Source: Pyrinomonadaceae bacterium
GTDB taxonomy: Bacteria; Acidobacteriota; Blastocatellia; Pyrinomonadales; Pyrinomonadaceae
Direction of reading: 5' to 3'
Length of the DNA stretch: 64,000 nucleotides
Assembly (NCBI GenBank): GCA_028284415.1
Contig: JANQRU010000006.1
Span: 248,001-312,000, forward strand
The position numbers and the translations under genes are program-made. Below are positions 43,486 through 53,631 of this stretch, one piece after another (position 1 is the stretch's first letter; each line of letters starts with the position of its first letter). The notes below the pieces were generated by a model. It did not search any database. It had not been told where the DNA came from and worked only from the letters and a program-made list of their open reading frames with translations.

Positions 43486-44529
43486 TTGGAAACAACCGCA
43501 AAAATACCATCATTTTGGACGCTTCAGCTTATCGGTTGGGCAGGTTATACCATTGATCGTTATATTTCTTTGGAAGGAAACTTTTTTCCTGTTCCGATAA
43601 CTTATGTAACGATCGCTTTTGTCTTAACAATTTTACTGCGTCCTATCTATCGACGTGTTTGGAAAAAGACTCAATCCATTGCAATTATAGGTTTAACGGC
43701 AATTATTGGCTCAATTTTAGCCGCGTTTTTGTGGTTGATCTTGGGCGAAATAATTTTTGATTTTTTCGGGATTCGGGAAATAAGAGATGAGAGTTTTACT
43801 TCGTTTTTGTGGGATTCTTTTCGCTATTCGCTCCAACATCATAAACCGTTTTTGTTTCTTTCTTGGAGTGCTCTTTATTTTGGGATTAAGTATTGGCAAA
43901 GCAAACGCAATGAAGAAGAACTCGTCTTAAAAGCAAATACTCTGGCGAAAGAAACCGAACTAAAAATGCTGCGTTATCAGATCAATCCGCATTTTCTTTT
44001 CAATTCACTAAACTCAGCAAGTGCTTTGATACGCGAAAATCCAAACCGTGCAGAAAAAATGATTGATGAATTGTCGGAATTTTTGCGTTATTCTTTGAAC
44101 AAAACAAAAGCCGGCTTGGTAACATTGAATGAAGAAATTGAAGCCGTTCATAATTATTTAAGTATCGAAAAAATACGTTTTGAAGAAAAACTCGAAGTTG
44201 ATTTTCAGATTTCGGAAGAAGTCTTAGATTTCAAACTACCAAATTTTTTGCTTCATCCTTTGGTAGAAAATGCCATAAAATACGGTATGCAAACGAGCAA
44301 ACTTCCCTTGCGAATTCTAATAACTGCGGAGAAGAAAGAAAGTTTAATTTTAATAGCAATAGAAAATAGTGGAAAATGGGTTGATGATGCGAACTCGAAA
44401 CAAAACGGTACAAATGTCGGAATCAAAAATGTAAGACAAAGACTCGAACAATTTTTTCCCGATAGACATAAATTTGAAATCAGTAAAAATAGAAACGGCG
44501 TTCGCATTTCGCTTATTTTTTATCAATGA
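43486..44529 (+). CDS. LytS-type sensor histidine kinase
   Basis: A 347-residue membrane kinase. About four hydrophobic segments lie in residues 10-135, followed by a coiled linker and the His_kinase domain (PF06580): RYQINPHFLFNSLNSASALI with phospho-acceptor His about 169, then LPNFLLHPLVENAIKYG (N-box) and GTNVGIKNVRQRLEQFF (G-box). The start is a TTG at 43486; the frame closes 18 nt upstream and no ATG is available. It overlaps the response-regulator gene by 4 nt (ATGA), so the two are coupled. Confidence 0.9.
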   Translation: METTAKIPSFWTLQLIGWAGYTIDRYISLEGNFFPVPITYVTIAFVLTILLRPIYRRVWKKTQSIAIIGLTAIIGSILAAFLWLILGEIIFDFFGIREIRDESFTSFLWDSFRYSLQHHKPFLFLSWSALYFGIKYWQSKRNEEELVLKANTLAKETELKMLRYQINPHFLFNSLNSASALIRENPNRAEKMIDELSEFLRYSLNKTKAGLVTLNEEIEAVHNYLSIEKIRFEEKLEVDFQISEEVLDFKLPNFLLHPLVENAIKYGMQTSKLPLRILITAEKKESLILIAIENSGKWVDDANSKQNGTNVGIKNVRQRLEQFFPDRHKFEISKNRNGVRISLIFYQ

Positions 44530-45248
44530 AAAACTCTTGGAAAGCCATAATTGTTGATGACGAAAGACTTGCCAGAGCAAAGTTGTATCGGCTTCTTGAT
44601 GAGCATAAAAATATAAAAATCATAGGCGAAGCAGATGGCGTATCGAATGCGATAAAACTCATTGAAACAGAAAAACCCGATGTTATTTTTTTAGACATTC
44701 AAATGCCGAATGCTACGGGTTTTGATTTGCTTGAGCAGATAAAAATCGAAGCTCAAATAATTTTCGTGACGGCGTTTGATGAATATGCGATCAGAGCATT
44801 TGAAGTCAACGCCCTCGATTATTTGTTAAAGCCCATAAATTCCAAACGCCTTGCTGAAACTATCGAGAGATTGAATAAAATTGACATAAATGAAAGCACA
44901 AAAGAGCCTCTCGAATACAATGATTATTTCTTTGTGAATACAAAAGATGAGTCGAAATTTATCAAAGTCAATTCGATAAAATGTATCGTTGCCGCAGATG
45001 TCTATACAGAAGTTTTTACCAAAACGGACGAAAAATTTCTGCTTTCAAAAACGATGAATGATTGGGAAAGTCAATTACCAAAAAAGAATTTTATTCGCAT
45101 TCATCGCTCGACAATTATCAATTTGGAATACATCGAAAAAGTTGAGAAATGGTTTAATTATTCTTACAGAGTTTTCTTAAAAAATATCAGTAAGCCATTT
45201 ATCATTAGCCGCCGATATGCTGCAAAAATCAAAGGTAAATTTGGTTGA
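44526..45248 (+). CDS. LytTR-family response regulator
   Basis: A 240-residue regulator. Receiver domain: IIVDDERLARAKLYRLL at the start, phospho-acceptor Asp about 57 in VIFLDIQMP, the Thr/Ser switch in IFVTAFDEYAIRAF, and Lys in YLLKPI. The C-terminal LytTR DNA-binding domain (FIKVNSIKCIVAADVYTEVF, NFIRIHRSTIINLEYIEKVE) follows. It is coupled to the upstream LytS-type kinase. The next gene downstream, a serine hydrolase, is a possible target, 135 nt away. Confidence 0.93.
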   Translation: MKNSWKAIIVDDERLARAKLYRLLDEHKNIKIIGEADGVSNAIKLIETEKPDVIFLDIQMPNATGFDLLEQIKIEAQIIFVTAFDEYAIRAFEVNALDYLLKPINSKRLAETIERLNKIDINESTKEPLEYNDYFFVNTKDESKFIKVNSIKCIVAADVYTEVFTKTDEKFLLSKTMNDWESQLPKKNFIRIHRSTIINLEYIEKVEKWFNYSYRVFLKNISKPFIISRRYAAKIKGKFG

Positions 45249-45383
45249 AATTTTACATTTCTTTTTCGATACATACCGTTACCTTTTACAAAGACAAGCA
45301 ATTTTCAAACAAACCTGCTATTTACATTCAATACATTCCTAAAGATTCTTGTAAACTATCTGAAGCAATAATAGGAGAAATTT

Positions 45384-46484
45384 ATGCGTTTTTTTACAAG
45401 TCTATTAATAATTTTGTTTTTATTTAGTATTTGTTCTTCAAAAAATCTTTTGGAAGAACAAAAAGCTGAAACAAAAAAGATTTTACAAGCGATTCACAAG
45501 AAACAAAAAAATATTGGTTTATCAGCGGCTATCATCAAAAATGGAAAATTAGTTTACACAGAAAATCTTGGTTATGCTGACCTTGAATTCAAAATTCCTG
45601 CCTCAGCAAAGGACACAAAGTTTCAAGTTGCAAGCGTTACAAAAGCATTTACGGGTGCGGCACTTTTGAAACTTCACGAAGACGGAAAAATTGATCTTGA
45701 TGAAGATATTAGAAAGTACGTGGAAGATTATCCTCATAAAGGAATCACTCCAAGACTCTTGGCTTTGCACCTTGCTGGAATTCGTCACTATAAACAAGGC
45801 GAAAAAAGTGTCCAATTTCTGAACACGAATTATAAAAATTTATCTGAAGCTATAAAACTTTTTAAGAATGATGATTTACTTTCAGAACCCGGAACCAAAT
45901 ATCAATACACGAGTTTCGGCTATAATTTGTTAGCTTTAGTTATCGAAAAAGCCGCAGGGAAACCTTTTGATAACTATGTCGAAGATGAGATTCTCAAACC
46001 TCTGAAATTAAATAACACAAAATTCAATGACATTCGTTTTGTCGTAGAAAATCGCGGAAGCCATTACAGCTATTTTGATCCGATCAATTTTCAGCCAAGC
46101 GAGAAAATCCTGCGCGTTCCAGACTTTGATTATAGCTACAATATGGGCGGTGGAAATATGCTTACAACTGCTGAAGATTTAGCAAAGTTCGGGCAAGCTT
46201 TTACAAAAAAAAGTTTTTTGAAAAAAGAAACTCTCGAAATGCTTTACAAACGTCCAAATGAAAAATCGCCTTGGAGTTTTGGTTGGTTTGTTCCAAAAGA
46301 ACCCGAAAAAACAGGAAAACGCCTACATATCACAGGAGCATTTCCCGGCGTGCAAGCGTGTCTTTATATTTATCCCGATGAAGATTTATCAATCGCAATC
46401 CTTTCTAATACTTGGGGAATCGGCTCAAACTCTGGCGAGATGGTTGCAAGCGTTCCTCAAAATATCGCAAAGCTTTGGAAATAG
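45384..46484 (+). CDS. Serine hydrolase, beta-lactamase class C/DD-peptidase family
   Basis: A 366-residue exported protein (signal about 1-18). The SxxK motif is ASVTKAF with Ser about 84 and Lys about 87. The YxN motif is FGYNLLALVIEKAAGKPFDNY. The third motif is likely HITGAFPG near 310. Family members act as esterases, DD-peptidases or penicillin-binding proteins, and a true antibiotic-resistance role is not implied. AATAGGAG precedes the ATG. It converges on bioB with 8 bases between the stops. Confidence 0.88.
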   Translation: MRFFTSLLIILFLFSICSSKNLLEEQKAETKKILQAIHKKQKNIGLSAAIIKNGKLVYTENLGYADLEFKIPASAKDTKFQVASVTKAFTGAALLKLHEDGKIDLDEDIRKYVEDYPHKGITPRLLALHLAGIRHYKQGEKSVQFLNTNYKNLSEAIKLFKNDDLLSEPGTKYQYTSFGYNLLALVIEKAAGKPFDNYVEDEILKPLKLNNTKFNDIRFVVENRGSHYSYFDPINFQPSEKILRVPDFDYSYNMGGGNMLTTAEDLAKFGQAFTKKSFLKKETLEMLYKRPNEKSPWSFGWFVPKEPEKTGKRLHITGAFPGVQACLYIYPDEDLSIAILSNTWGIGSNSGEMVASVPQNIAKLWK

Positions 46485-46492
46485 ACTTTGCA

Positions 46493-47455
46493 TTAAGCTG
46501 TCGCTTCGGCAAATAACTTCATCCCCAGTTTGTCGAGCAACTCGGCATCGCTGTTAGTTTCGGGATTTGGTGTAGTCAGAAGTTTATCGCCCATAAAAAT
46601 CGAATTCGCTCCAGCGAGGTAACACAAAGCCTGTGCTTCATCAGTAAGCTGCAGACGTCCAGCACTTAAGCGAACCATTGACTGGGGCATAATTATTCGG
46701 GCAGTTGCGATCATTCTGACAAAATCGAAAACGTCTAAATCGTTTTCATCCTGCAAAGGAGTTCCCTCCACCTTGACGAGTTGATTTATCGGAACGCTTT
46801 CAGGATGTGGGTTTTGATTGGATAATTGTTGAAGCAATTTATAACGATCAAGTTTTGTTTCGCCCATTCCGATAATTCCGCCTGAGCAAACTGTTACGCC
46901 AGATTTGCGTACATTTTCGAGTGTTTTCAAGCGTTCGTCATAGACGCGTGTGGAGATAATATCGCCGTAAAATTCAGGTGATGTGTCAAGATTGTGATTG
47001 TATGCGGTCAAACCGGCTTCAGCTAACTTTTCAGCTTGGTCTTCGCGAAGCATTCCAAGTGTGCAACATGCTTCGAGCCCAAGCTCTCGAACACCTTTAA
47101 CCATTTCCAAAACCTGCTCAAATTGTTCACCATCAGGAACATCGCGCCATGCCGCTCCCATACAAAATCTAGTCGCACCTGATTCTTTTGCATTTCGGGC
47201 GGCTTCTAAAGTTTTATCAACGCTTAAAAGCTGTTCGCGTTCTACTTCGGTTTTGTAATGAGCCGATTGCGGACAATATGCACAATCCTCAGGACAACCG
47301 CCAGTCTTTATACTCAAAAGCTGGCAGCCTTGAATTTCGTCTGTCTTGTGATTTTGCCGATGAACAGTCATCGCCCGCAGAATCAGTTTCGGAAATGGTA
47401 AATTGTAGATTTTTTCAATTTCGCTAATTGTCCAATCGTATCTTAAATTCCTCAT
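46493..47455 (-). CDS. bioB: Biotin synthase
   Basis: Radical SAM enzyme that inserts sulfur into dethiobiotin. The 320 residues show the cluster motif [60 protein letters not shown] and the Arg-rich C-terminus [11 protein letters not shown] with the ligand Arg of the 2Fe-2S cluster. It overlaps cca by 4 nt, so it is not part of the bioF-bioD-bioA operon 7 kb away. Confidence 0.97.
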   Translation of the reverse strand: MRNLRYDWTISEIEKIYNLPFPKLILRAMTVHRQNHKTDEIQGCQLLSIKTGGCPEDCAYCPQSAHYKTEVEREQLLSVDKTLEAARNAKESGATRFCMGAAWRDVPDGEQFEQVLEMVKGVRELGLEACCTLGMLREDQAEKLAEAGLTAYNHNLDTSPEFYGDIISTRVYDERLKTLENVRKSGVTVCSGGIIGMGETKLDRYKLLQQLSNQNPHPESVPINQLVKVEGTPLQDENDLDVFDFVRMIATARIIMPQSMVRLSAGRLQLTDEAQALCYLAGANSIFMGDKLLTTPNPETNSDAELLDKLGMKLFAEATA

Positions 47456-48834
47456 TTATTTATTATCTCTTTTGCGTATTCTTTTGCTTCTTCCAGATTC
47501 TGAATTTTACCATCAAGTTGCTTTTCAAACACTTCGTCGAGAATGACTTTAAATTGTTTTGAAGGTTTTAATCCAAATGCTATGAGGTGTCGTCCCATCA
47601 AAATAGGCTTTGGTGCCTCATATTCGACATTGAGATTTTTCGCACGCTCGATAAACCATTCTTGTGCATCAGCGTTAGAATGTTTCTCTTTTGGAACCCA
47701 ATCAGGATTTCTGCCGAGTGCATCAGCTTTAGCAACTCTGTAAAGCAAGTCAAGTTCGACCTGTCTTGCCAAACGGCGAAATGCACCGTCACCGACTTTT
47801 TTGGCTTTAAAAAACATTCCTGGTTTCAGATGATGACGAACGAGTTCGACTACCTGCTTGCGGACGTCATAATTATTCAGTGTATGTATGTTTAATGTAT
47901 CTAAAAACGAGATTGTCGGTTCAACTCCTGCTTCATCATGACCATATGAACGTAGGCGTCCATCAAAAAATTCTGTAGTAGAAGGTTTACCAAAATCATG
48001 GCATACAGCACCGAGCATTACCGTAACCTTTTTTTCATATGGCAAATCACCAATCAGTTTTCTTGCTTCATCAACAACTAGAAGTGTATGCACATCAACA
48101 TCGCCTTCGGGATGCCATTCTTCTTCCTGTGGAACTCCGACAAGTGCTTTTAGTTCGGGAAATAACTGCTCTACAACGCCCAGTTCATAAAGCCATTTCA
48201 AACCAATCGAAGGTTTCTGTGCTTTTAGTAAAAGTTTTTCAAATTCGCCCCAGATTCGCTCTGATGGTAAATCAGTTAAATCAATCGAACGGCAAAGTTG
48301 AATCGTTTCCTCATCAATATTAAATTCAAATCTCGCCGCAAATTGTGCTGCACGAAGTACTCTTAAAGAATCCTCAATGAAAGTTTCTGGCGAAACAACT
48401 CTTAAAATTCCTTTTTCAATATCTTTTCTACCGCCGTAGCAATCAATTATTTCACCCGTGAGGACGTCCTTCATTATTGCGTTTACAGTAAAATCTCTGC
48501 GTTTAGCGGCTTCTTCAAAGGACATATCGGGATCACCTTCGACTATGAATCCTTTGTGTCCACGTCCGACTTTTCTTTCGCGTCTAGGTAATGCAACATC
48601 CAAATCTTGTCCGATCTTATAAACAGTAAAAGCTTCGCCAACTGCATCTACTCTGCCGAAATTTTCAAGTATCTTCCTTAATTTATTAGGTTCAACACCA
48701 TATACCTCAACATCCCAATCTTTAGGTTCAATTCCCATTAATTCATCACGCACACAACCGCCTACGAGCATTGCCTGCCCGCCATTTTGCTCAATGATTT
48801 CGGCAAGTTTTGTAATTTTGTTTGGAATATTCAT
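47452..48834 (-). CDS. cca: CCA tRNA nucleotidyltransferase / poly(A) polymerase family with HD domain
   Basis: Adds or repairs the tRNA 3' CCA end. The 460 residues have nucleotidyltransferase motifs [14 protein letters not shown] and the DxD pair in [21 protein letters not shown] and [16 protein letters not shown] are the template-like region, and a C-terminal HD domain ([18 protein letters not shown]) follows. The family includes CCA-adding, A-adding and poly(A) enzymes; specificity cannot be fixed here. The ATG directly follows the 3' arm of a strong hairpin with no free Shine-Dalgarno sequence. It ends within bioB's start. Confidence 0.88.
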   Translation of the reverse strand: MNIPNKITKLAEIIEQNGGQAMLVGGCVRDELMGIEPKDWDVEVYGVEPNKLRKILENFGRVDAVGEAFTVYKIGQDLDVALPRRERKVGRGHKGFIVEGDPDMSFEEAAKRRDFTVNAIMKDVLTGEIIDCYGGRKDIEKGILRVVSPETFIEDSLRVLRAAQFAARFEFNIDEETIQLCRSIDLTDLPSERIWGEFEKLLLKAQKPSIGLKWLYELGVVEQLFPELKALVGVPQEEEWHPEGDVDVHTLLVVDEARKLIGDLPYEKKVTVMLGAVCHDFGKPSTTEFFDGRLRSYGHDEAGVEPTISFLDTLNIHTLNNYDVRKQVVELVRHHLKPGMFFKAKKVGDGAFRRLARQVELDLLYRVAKADALGRNPDWVPKEKHSNADAQEWFIERAKNLNVEYEAPKPILMGRHLIAFGLKPSKQFKVILDEVFEKQLDGKIQNLEEAKEYAKEIINK

Positions 48835-48872
48835 CGGCTACTACCTAAAAATTCAAATTTAGATAATAGCCG
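48835..48872 (-). promoter_or_regulatory. Hairpin abutting the cca start codon
   Basis: A 15-bp stem (48835-48849 with 48858-48872) and an 8-nt loop. On the minus-strand RNA two positions form G-U pairs that would be A-C mismatches on the plus strand, which indicates that the structure serves the cca transcript. The 3' arm ends at the base before the ATG and covers the ribosome-binding region. Confidence 0.6.
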
Positions 48873-48936
48873 ATTGATGAAAGTTTTTTAATTGACGTTA
48901 GATGATTTATGCAGGTTTATACACTTTTGGTTTTTT

Positions 48937-50787
48937 CTAATAATAAATCACGACATCCGAAAACACCTTTTTGTTCTTACCTTTCTTAGCAACATTTTTA
49001 TTTTGTTTTCCTTTATCTCCGCCAATAATAATAACTTTGTCCTCGAAGACTGGTTTTTGCTCAGCCTGTTTCTTCGACAAAGTTTTTTCTTTTGCAACTT
49101 TTCTACCTGACTTGGTTGGTTTTGACTTTGAAGATAAAGATTTTCTTGTGTCTTTCTTTGGTTGTCTGTTTACAGACCTTTGAGATACTTCTGATTGAAC
49201 CTTTTCAAAAGGAAAATCATCTGATTCTGAACCGTTAGTTTCTGCTATATTTTCTGTTAACTCAGGCTCTTTTTTATCTTCAACATCTAAATTTTTAGCT
49301 GCTGTCGGTGTTTTAATATTCTCTTTTGTCTTAGTTACATTTACTTTTTTCAAAGATGCATTGCTTTGCCAATTGTAAAATGTAACAAGGAAAAAACTAC
49401 CGAAAAGCAAAGCCATCATAGTTCCCGCAACGTAAACATGAGATTTCTTAAACACAAAAGAATTCGGAGGTGGTGGCGGAACGTCAGATTCTACAGGAAT
49501 ATATTTAAGAGCTGATTTGTTTTCTTTTTGCTTTTCATCCGAAGCAATTTTCTCAATGTAATCAACATATTCTGATTCAAAATCAGTAATATCCTCTCCT
49601 TCATTTATCAAGCGAGTATGTTCTGTTCCCTCATCGAAATTTTCATTTGTTAACAGTTCTTCTTCAGCCTTATCATCACTGACTTTGTTAATAAGTTCCG
49701 TTTCTTCGTTATTTACTGCATCTGCAATAAATGCATTTTCCGCTTCGCTTGAGTATTTCTCTTCTTTATTGAAAGAATCTACAACATAATCTCTATCAAT
49801 TGGATCATCTGCAACACTTTGATTTGTTGACTTGATTGAGACATCTTCATCTTCGTCTATCTCTTCAACGGGAGTAGCCACCAACTCTAAATGCCTGAGC
49901 TGTCTGGCAAAATTGATTGTTGTACGAGGACGCATACTCAATCTTTGCTGTAATGATTCGCGTAAGGTGTAGCCAATCAAGGCTCTTAAATCATGATCCA
50001 AACCATCTACATCATCTTCATTGAAGATATATTCTTGTATTTCTTGAGGAGTTGCGTGTTTGTATGGGACATGTCCAAGCAAAATTTCATAAAAGACTAT
50101 CGCTAAACTGTAAAGGTCTGATTTAAAGTCTATTTCTCTATCAGTAAATTGTTCGGGCGAGTAATACTGAAAAATCTCAGGCTTAGCTTCAATGCCATTA
50201 GCAGTTTTTATGATCCGTTGCTTAATCAATCCACCAAAATCATAATTTGTAATCTTAGCTTCAATTTCTTCTTCATCAGAGATTGTAAAAAAGATATTTG
50301 CAGGAGATATATTTTGATGAACAACTCCGGCTTCGTGTAATTTTTCGAGACCTTCGGCAATCTGCCGCGTGATCTTTATAGATTGTGTTTCGGTAAGAGT
50401 TGAATGTTTGGAAAGATATTCTTGAAGATTTTGTCCACTGGTATCTTCAAATACTATGAAAATGTCTTTGTCTTCCAAATTGCCAAACTCAAAGACTCTA
50501 GCCAGACTTGGATGGCTTAAATTTACAACTGATCGCAAATCATCCAGCAATTCGGCAGACGAAACTTCCACCGCAATAAATCTAATTAAAACATTCTTTT
50601 CAGAAGCCAGATGTGTAGCTCTGTAGAGTTCGACAGGAGAGCCGGATTCAATTTTTGTCTTGATCTTGTAACCTTCAACTAAGTTGCAATTCCCGCTTCT
50701 CGCCTGAGTTAAAGTTCCATGATCTTCCAAATCGCATTTCGCAATCGAATCGTCATAACACTGCTGGCAAACAGAACAAATTTTCAT
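48937..50787 (-). CDS. Zinc-ribbon transmembrane pseudokinase
   Basis: A 616-residue protein. The N-terminal CSVCQQC with Cys about 18 looks like a zinc ribbon. A protein-kinase fold spans about 38-300 but has lost key residues: no GxGxxG loop (IESGSPVELY), the VAIK Lys replaced by Arg about 69 (VLIRF), and HRD replaced by HQN at about 157-159. The DFG triplet and the Asn of the catalytic loop (SPANIF) remain. An acidic linker follows, then one membrane helix near 445-465 (GTMMALLFGSFFLVTFYNW) and a basic tail. It is probably a binding or scaffold kinase rather than an enzyme. Confidence 0.82.
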   Translation of the reverse strand: MKICSVCQQCYDDSIAKCDLEDHGTLTQARSGNCNLVEGYKIKTKIESGSPVELYRATHLASEKNVLIRFIAVEVSSAELLDDLRSVVNLSHPSLARVFEFGNLEDKDIFIVFEDTSGQNLQEYLSKHSTLTETQSIKITRQIAEGLEKLHEAGVVHQNISPANIFFTISDEEEIEAKITNYDFGGLIKQRIIKTANGIEAKPEIFQYYSPEQFTDREIDFKSDLYSLAIVFYEILLGHVPYKHATPQEIQEYIFNEDDVDGLDHDLRALIGYTLRESLQQRLSMRPRTTINFARQLRHLELVATPVEEIDEDEDVSIKSTNQSVADDPIDRDYVVDSFNKEEKYSSEAENAFIADAVNNEETELINKVSDDKAEEELLTNENFDEGTEHTRLINEGEDITDFESEYVDYIEKIASDEKQKENKSALKYIPVESDVPPPPPNSFVFKKSHVYVAGTMMALLFGSFFLVTFYNWQSNASLKKVNVTKTKENIKTPTAAKNLDVEDKKEPELTENIAETNGSESDDFPFEKVQSEVSQRSVNRQPKKDTRKSLSSKSKPTKSGRKVAKEKTLSKKQAEQKPVFEDKVIIIGGDKGKQNKNVAKKGKNKKVFSDVVIYY

Positions 50788-50894
50788 TTTATTCTTCTCC
50801 CAAACTTATGACCTGTAGTTTCGACTATTTTACGACTTCAAAGGTTGTTTGTCCAAATTTTTGTGAGTAAGCCAAACGATATTGTCACATTACA

Positions 50895-50928
50895 AAATAA
50901 AAATGGATAACCAAGAGCGGTTACCCAT
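50895..50928 (-). terminator. Terminator of glyQS
   Basis: A 10-bp stem (50903-50912 with 50919-50928, one G-U on the transcript) and a 6-nt loop are followed on the minus strand by TTTTATTTT. It lies about 25 nt after the stop codon. Confidence 0.82.
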
Positions 50929-50952
50929 AATTTGATTCATTCTATTTTTTAC

Positions 50953-52347
50953 TTAATCTTGTCGTTCTCTTAGGTAATTTTTTAATTGATCTGTACTTAC
51001 TCTTTCTTGTTCCCAAGTATCTCTATCCCGAATGGTAACGGTATTGTCATCAAGCGAATCAAAATCAACCGTAACGCAGAAAGGTGTTCCGACCTCATCT
51101 TGGCGAGCGTAGAGTTTACCGATTGCAGCAGTATCATCATAGACAGTTCGCATAGATTTGATCAAATCTTTTTTGATGCCTTTCGCCATTTCGACGATTT
51201 CAGGTTTGTTCTTCTTGAGCGGTAGAACAGCAACTTTGATTGGTGCTAGTTCGTGAGAAAGTTTTAGAATGACACGATTGCCCTTGTCAGTTTCGCGTTC
51301 CGTGTATGCGTCCATCAAAACAGATAAAAGTGTGCGGTTCAAACCGATGGCAGGTTCGATAACATATGGATAAAAGCGTTTATTTGTATATGGATCGTGA
51401 TATGACAAGTCTTCGGTTGATTCAGGATTTGTGCGATTTCCCTCTTCATCAACAACCTTTTTGGAATGTGCTTTTGTATCAAAATCCGTGCGGTTGGCGA
51501 TTCCCATTAATTCATCCCATTGTTTGTCTTCATCTTCGCGTTCGGGGAAATAGCGATACATTATATCAATCGTGCGGTCAGAATAATGTGCGAGATCGTC
51601 ATCAGGAACTTCGTACAAATACAGGTTATCTTTGGAAATTCCTAATCCCGTCAGCCAATCCATATAATTTTCTACCCACATCTCAAAAAATTCAGGAGCT
51701 TTTTCGGGATGACAGAAATACTCCATTTCCATTTGCTCAAATTCTCTCGTTCGCAAAATAAAGTTTCCGGGCGTTATTTCGTTACGAAATGCTTTTCCAA
51801 TTTGGGCAATACCGAATGGCAATTTGCGGCGGGTCGTTGTTACCATATTGGCAAAATTTATAAAAATTCCTTGAGCAGTTTCAGGACGCAAATATGCCAT
51901 CGAATGGTAGTCTTCTTCATCAGCAACTGCACCAAGTCTGGTTGAGAGCATTGTTAAGAATGGTCTCGGTTCAGTCAGATCACATTTATCAGTTTCGCCC
52001 GGATGCTTTGAAGGTTTTAATTCACATTGCGAGTCCACCAGCTTGTCGGCACGAAAACGCTTTTTGCAATTCCGGCAATCGGTCAACATATCGTTAAAAG
52101 TTTCTTCGTGTCCACAGTATTTCCAAACAAGGCGATTTTGAATAATTGAGGAATCAATTCCCTCAATATCATCGCGTTCGTGAACCATCCAACGCCACCA
52201 ATTTTGTTTGATGTTGTTGGCTAACTCGACCCCAAGTGAGCCATAATCCCAGGCACTTCCCAATCCGCCATAAATGTCCGACGCGGGAAAAACAAAGCCT
52301 CTGCGTTTTGATAAATTTACAATTGTTTCGATATTTGGTGCTGACAT
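50953..52347 (-). CDS. glyQS: Glycine--tRNA ligase, single-chain (alpha2) type
   Basis: Charges tRNA-Gly. This is the single-chain class II form rather than the two-subunit GlyQ/GlyS. The 464 residues show KRRGFVFPASDIYGGLGSAWDYG (motif 1 region), ARPETAQGIFINF-like LRPETAQGIFINF, GKAFRNEITPGNFILRTREFEQMEMEYFC (motif 2), and GLNRTLLSVLMDAY (motif 3), then an anticodon-binding domain starting LAPIKVAVLPL. A Cys set near residue 90 (CRNCKKRF) suggests a zinc site. Confidence 0.97.
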   Translation of the reverse strand: MSAPNIETIVNLSKRRGFVFPASDIYGGLGSAWDYGSLGVELANNIKQNWWRWMVHERDDIEGIDSSIIQNRLVWKYCGHEETFNDMLTDCRNCKKRFRADKLVDSQCELKPSKHPGETDKCDLTEPRPFLTMLSTRLGAVADEEDYHSMAYLRPETAQGIFINFANMVTTTRRKLPFGIAQIGKAFRNEITPGNFILRTREFEQMEMEYFCHPEKAPEFFEMWVENYMDWLTGLGISKDNLYLYEVPDDDLAHYSDRTIDIMYRYFPEREDEDKQWDELMGIANRTDFDTKAHSKKVVDEEGNRTNPESTEDLSYHDPYTNKRFYPYVIEPAIGLNRTLLSVLMDAYTERETDKGNRVILKLSHELAPIKVAVLPLKKNKPEIVEMAKGIKKDLIKSMRTVYDDTAAIGKLYARQDEVGTPFCVTVDFDSLDDNTVTIRDRDTWEQERVSTDQLKNYLRERQD

Positions 52348-52443
52348 AAATAAGTTCTTTTAAATAATATTTTGGTAATTTGAGTAATTTCTCAAAGTGA
52401 GCATTTTACAACGAACAATGGACTACGAACAATTAACCAAATG

Positions 52444-52467
52444 AAAAAAGGATGACCGAAGCCATCC
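52444..52467 (-). terminator. Terminator of the PEGA-domain gene
   Basis: A 7-bp stem with a TTCG tetraloop (minus strand GGATGGC TTCG GTCATCC) is followed by TTTTTT. Confidence 0.85.
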
Positions 52468-52494
52468 TCTTTCTTAGTTACACTTTTTTATTTG

Positions 52495-53478
52495 TTATTC
52501 ATTTGGAACCGGAATAGTTGCTCCCGGAGGAATTATCCAGATTTGGTACGTTGTAACAGGTCTCGTTCCACCGCGAACGATTGTCACTCTTCTTGGATCA
52601 ACTCCGCGAGTTTTCACTAGATAATCCAGCGTTCTCTTCTGCAATCTATCCATATTAGTTCTCTGTCCTCTTCTATCAGTTCCTTGATAGATAATGATGT
52701 AACCTAGATTGTCCTGATTGTTTTGCAATTCAATTACTAAATTATCAAGACGTGCTTTGTCATCATCGAAAGCAACTGATGGGAATTCATCAAACAACTG
52801 TGGTTTTGGCGGCTCAGGTTCAGGTAATTTTTCAACCGATGTGCTTACCGCAATCCTTTGGCGACATGAAGCATCATAAACCCCATCTGTTACATCCAGT
52901 TCAGCTGAAATTGTTCTTCCGCCCAAACCGGTAGTATCAACTGTTATCGCCGATGTCCCAAGTCCGCTGGTTATGCGTGCGGAGCTTGGTGTCACCTTCC
53001 AAGCATAATTTATTGCGACAGCAGAAACTGCAGTTGCAGCGGCTAAATCCCTGGCTGAGAAGGTTATCAGATCGCCTTCATTTACCCGATCAGGTCCATC
53101 AACAACAATATTATAAGGACAAGGTCTGGTTGTTTTCTTTTCAACTACATTCAAACAAATACAGTTTTTTACATTTTTAACTATATTTATTTCTCTGGTG
53201 AATTTCTGTCCGTTAGGACCTTCGATCTCAACTAAATGAATACCCGGTGTCAGGTAAAATTCTGCTGCTTCAGTCGTTCCGCTCATTCCAACCAACTTGC
53301 CGTCAACTTTAACAGGCAAAGCATTTGGTGTAGCTTTTACAGAAAGAATCCCAGTATTTTTCGGTCTTTTTTGTTTTTTCTTTTTATCGTTTTTGCCAGT
53401 TGCGGCAAAAGCACTAGTTAAACCTAATGTTAGAATCAGTCCAATAACGAATAAAAATGTGTATTTGTTTCGTCGCAT
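52495..53478 (-). CDS. Secreted PEGA-domain protein with OmpA-like C-terminus
   Basis: A 327-residue exported protein. The signal peptide at 1-25 ends TSAFAA, followed by a Lys-rich patch. A PEGA-like domain at about 45-105 (LSVKATPNALPVKVDGKLVG ... PGIHLVEIEGPNG) resembles surface-exposed domains. A middle immunoglobulin-like region follows (VNEGDLITFSARD), and a C-terminal OmpA-like fold has 'NMDRLQKRTLDYLVKTRGVD' where peptidoglycan-binding residues would lie. It may link an envelope structure to peptidoglycan; the key Asp/Arg pair was not confirmed. Confidence 0.7.
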   Translation of the reverse strand: MRRNKYTFLFVIGLILTLGLTSAFAATGKNDKKKKQKRPKNTGILSVKATPNALPVKVDGKLVGMSGTTEAAEFYLTPGIHLVEIEGPNGQKFTREINIVKNVKNCICLNVVEKKTTRPCPYNIVVDGPDRVNEGDLITFSARDLAAATAVSAVAINYAWKVTPSSARITSGLGTSAITVDTTGLGGRTISAELDVTDGVYDASCRQRIAVSTSVEKLPEPEPPKPQLFDEFPSVAFDDDKARLDNLVIELQNNQDNLGYIIIYQGTDRRGQRTNMDRLQKRTLDYLVKTRGVDPRRVTIVRGGTRPVTTYQIWIIPPGATIPVPNE

Positions 53479-53631
53479 TTTCTCTATAGCCTCTTATTTA
53501 TTTGAGTGAGACAAGTTTCTTATCTCCTTGAAAAACACTTACTTCCGTTGCTAAGTTTTAGAGACGAAAGCGTTGCTGAATACATTAAAGTCTCAAAAAC
53601 GCTTTCATTTCAAAAATTCAGATTTTTCCTT

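Noticed and set aside
45384..46484. Beta-lactamase as an antibiotic-resistance gene
   Set aside because: SxxK/YxN proteins of this family are mostly esterases or peptidases, and nothing here indicates drug hydrolysis.
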